DNA from: Burkholderiales bacterium
GTDB lineage: Bacteria > Pseudomonadota > Gammaproteobacteria > Burkholderiales > Burkholderiaceae_C
NCBI GenBank assembly: GCA_016213325.1
Contig: JACRAY010000006.1
Coordinates: forward strand, 1-64,000
Direction of reading: 5' to 3'
Length of the DNA stretch: 64,000 nt
The notes beneath the pieces are model-generated. The model made no database searches and was not told where the DNA came from. It saw only the letters and a list, made by a program, of their open reading frames with translations. Of this stretch, positions 63,385-64,000 are shown one piece after another. The position numbers were made by a program, and so were the translations under genes. Within the stretch, counting starts at the first letter, position 1; every line of letters starts with the position of its first letter.

Positions 63385-63403
63385 TTATTGTTTATAACAA
63401 TAA
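63385..63403. promoter_or_regulatory. AT-rich palindromic operator between divergent genes
   Basis: TTATTGTTTATAACAATAA has 8-base perfect arms (TTATTGTT/AACAATAA) around TAT, and it stands out in GC-rich DNA. It lies in the 82-base gap between the amidohydrolase and crotonase starts. The form fits a MarR- or TetR-type repressor; none is encoded in the window. Confidence 0.6.
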
Positions 63404-63426
63404 TCCGGCCTGCAGACAAATACCCC

Positions 63427-64000
63427 ATGAGCAAGAAAGACCTTCAACTCGAGATCGACGGCGACGTTGCCGTGATCCGCCTGCACCGCCCCGCAAAGCG
63501 CAATGCGCTCAACGACGAGCTGGTGCAGGCGATCCGCCATCTCTTCGAAACGCTGCCGGAGAAAGTGCGCGCTGCCGTGCTCGACGGCAGCGGCGACCAC
63601 TTCTGCGCGGGCCTCGACCTGTCGGAGCTGAAGGAGCGTGATGCGGGCGCCGGCCTGCTGCACTCGCGCATGTGGCACGCGGCGCTGGAAGAGGTGCAGT
63701 ACGGACCGGTGCCGGTCATTGCCGCGCTGCACGGCGCGGTGGTGGGCGGCGGGCTCGAACTGGCCGCGGCCTGCCACATCCGCGTGGCGGACGAAACCAC
63801 TTTCTACGCGCTGCCCGAAGGCGCGCGCGGCATCTTCGTGGGCGGCGGCGGCGCCGTGCGCATCCCGCGCCTGATCGGTGCGGCGCGCATGGCCGACATG
63901 ATGCTCACCGGCCGCGTCTACAACGCCGTCGACGGCGAGCGGGCCGGCTTCGCGCAGTACCTCGTGCCCAAGGGCGAGGCGTTCACCAAGGCGCTGGCGC
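63427..64000 (+). CDS. Enoyl-CoA hydratase/isomerase (crotonase) family protein, 3' end beyond the window
   Basis: 191 residues are visible and the frame is still open at the window end. The fold starts LQLEIDGDVAVIRLHRPAKR. The CoA/oxyanion segment is GDHFCAGLDLSEL and VVGGGLELAAACHIRVAD, and Glu residues in GGGLELA and YALPEGARG correspond to the hydratase catalytic pair. It would act on the CoA thioester produced by the divergent ligase. No strong ribosome site precedes ATG 63427. Confidence 0.88.
   Translation, partial: MSKKDLQLEIDGDVAVIRLHRPAKRNALNDELVQAIRHLFETLPEKVRAAVLDGSGDHFCAGLDLSELKERDAGAGLLHSRMWHAALEEVQYGPVPVIAALHGAVVGGGLELAAACHIRVADETTFYALPEGARGIFVGGGGAVRIPRLIGAARMADMMLTGRVYNAVDGERAGFAQYLVPKGEAFTKALA

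Noticed and set aside
60775..63427. Feruloyl-CoA synthetase/hydratase-lyase pair feeding VanAB
   Set aside because: The crotonase does not show the sequence style of known feruloyl-CoA hydratase-lyases, and no vanillin dehydrogenase is adjacent. Substrate left open.
1..64000. CRISPR arrays, rRNA or tRNA genes
   Set aside because: No regularly spaced repeats and no cloverleaf or rRNA-like sequence were recognised on either strand.

Overview
The window is GC-rich chromosomal DNA that reads like a member of the Burkholderiales, most likely Comamonadaceae (Ramlibacter/Variovorax/Hydrogenophaga type). This rests on the many orphan Bug/TctC and PF04392 periplasmic binding proteins, vanAB, TRAP transporters, a Burkholderiales-type porin and tightly packed ATGA/GTGA-overlapping operons. 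No rRNA, tRNA, CRISPR array, transposase or phage gene was seen. The genus is inference.

Layout. 0.2-2.6 kb: a LysR regulator and a short RNB-domain ribonuclease. 2.6-10.1 kb (minus strand): a five-gene redox operon with an NfnA-like FAD/[2Fe-2S] subunit, an NfnB/GltD-like subunit, 2-oxoacid:ferredoxin oxidoreductase alpha and beta, and a large protein with a pyruvate:ferredoxin-oxidoreductase-like segment and a C-terminal Fe-S site. 10.3-19.2 kb: a GntR regulator with a TRAP transporter, a Bug protein and a dehydrogenase on the minus strand, divergent from vanA-vanB and a MetE-like methyltransferase; two TGTATACA palindromes lie between them. 19.2-23.4 kb: a paired REP element, a Vgb-like propeller protein, a secreted subtilase and a lipoprotein.

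23.4-39.0 kb is the most unusual part. It holds a cache-domain hybrid histidine kinase and a NarL-type response regulator, a porin, seven PF04392 binding proteins (one frameshifted) with no permease or ATPase, four small secreted-protein genes (one a wreck), a mono-haem cytochrome c, a broken Bug gene and a putative lipid-anchored hydrolase. Seven copies of a palindromic box, CCATACCTCCGTATGG, are confined to this stretch. In five of them a TANNCT-like hexamer begins exactly 24 nt after the last base of the box, and a start codon follows 30-35 nt beyond the start of the hexamer. I propose that this is a local regulon of the adjoining two-component system.

39.1-43.9 kb: the conserved stress cluster prkA-yeaH-spoVR (yeaG-yeaH-ycgB). 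44.1-45.9 kb: a 7TM protein with a degenerate GGDEF domain. 45.9-48.9 kb: N-acetylglucosamine catabolism (kinase, nagA, SIS-domain deaminase). 49.0-59.3 kb: a complete oxidative uronate/aldarate pathway. The rightward operon carries uronate dehydrogenase, a lactonase and a TRAP transporter. The leftward one carries glucarate dehydratase, ketodeoxyglucarate aldolase, tartronate semialdehyde reductase and two Bug proteins. A GntR regulator sits between them with matching operator-like sites. 59.3-64 kb: a GST, a 2-hydroxychromene-2-carboxylate isomerase-like protein, and a divergent acyl-CoA ligase/amidohydrolase versus crotonase pair around a near-perfect AT-rich palindrome. The crotonase runs off the right edge.
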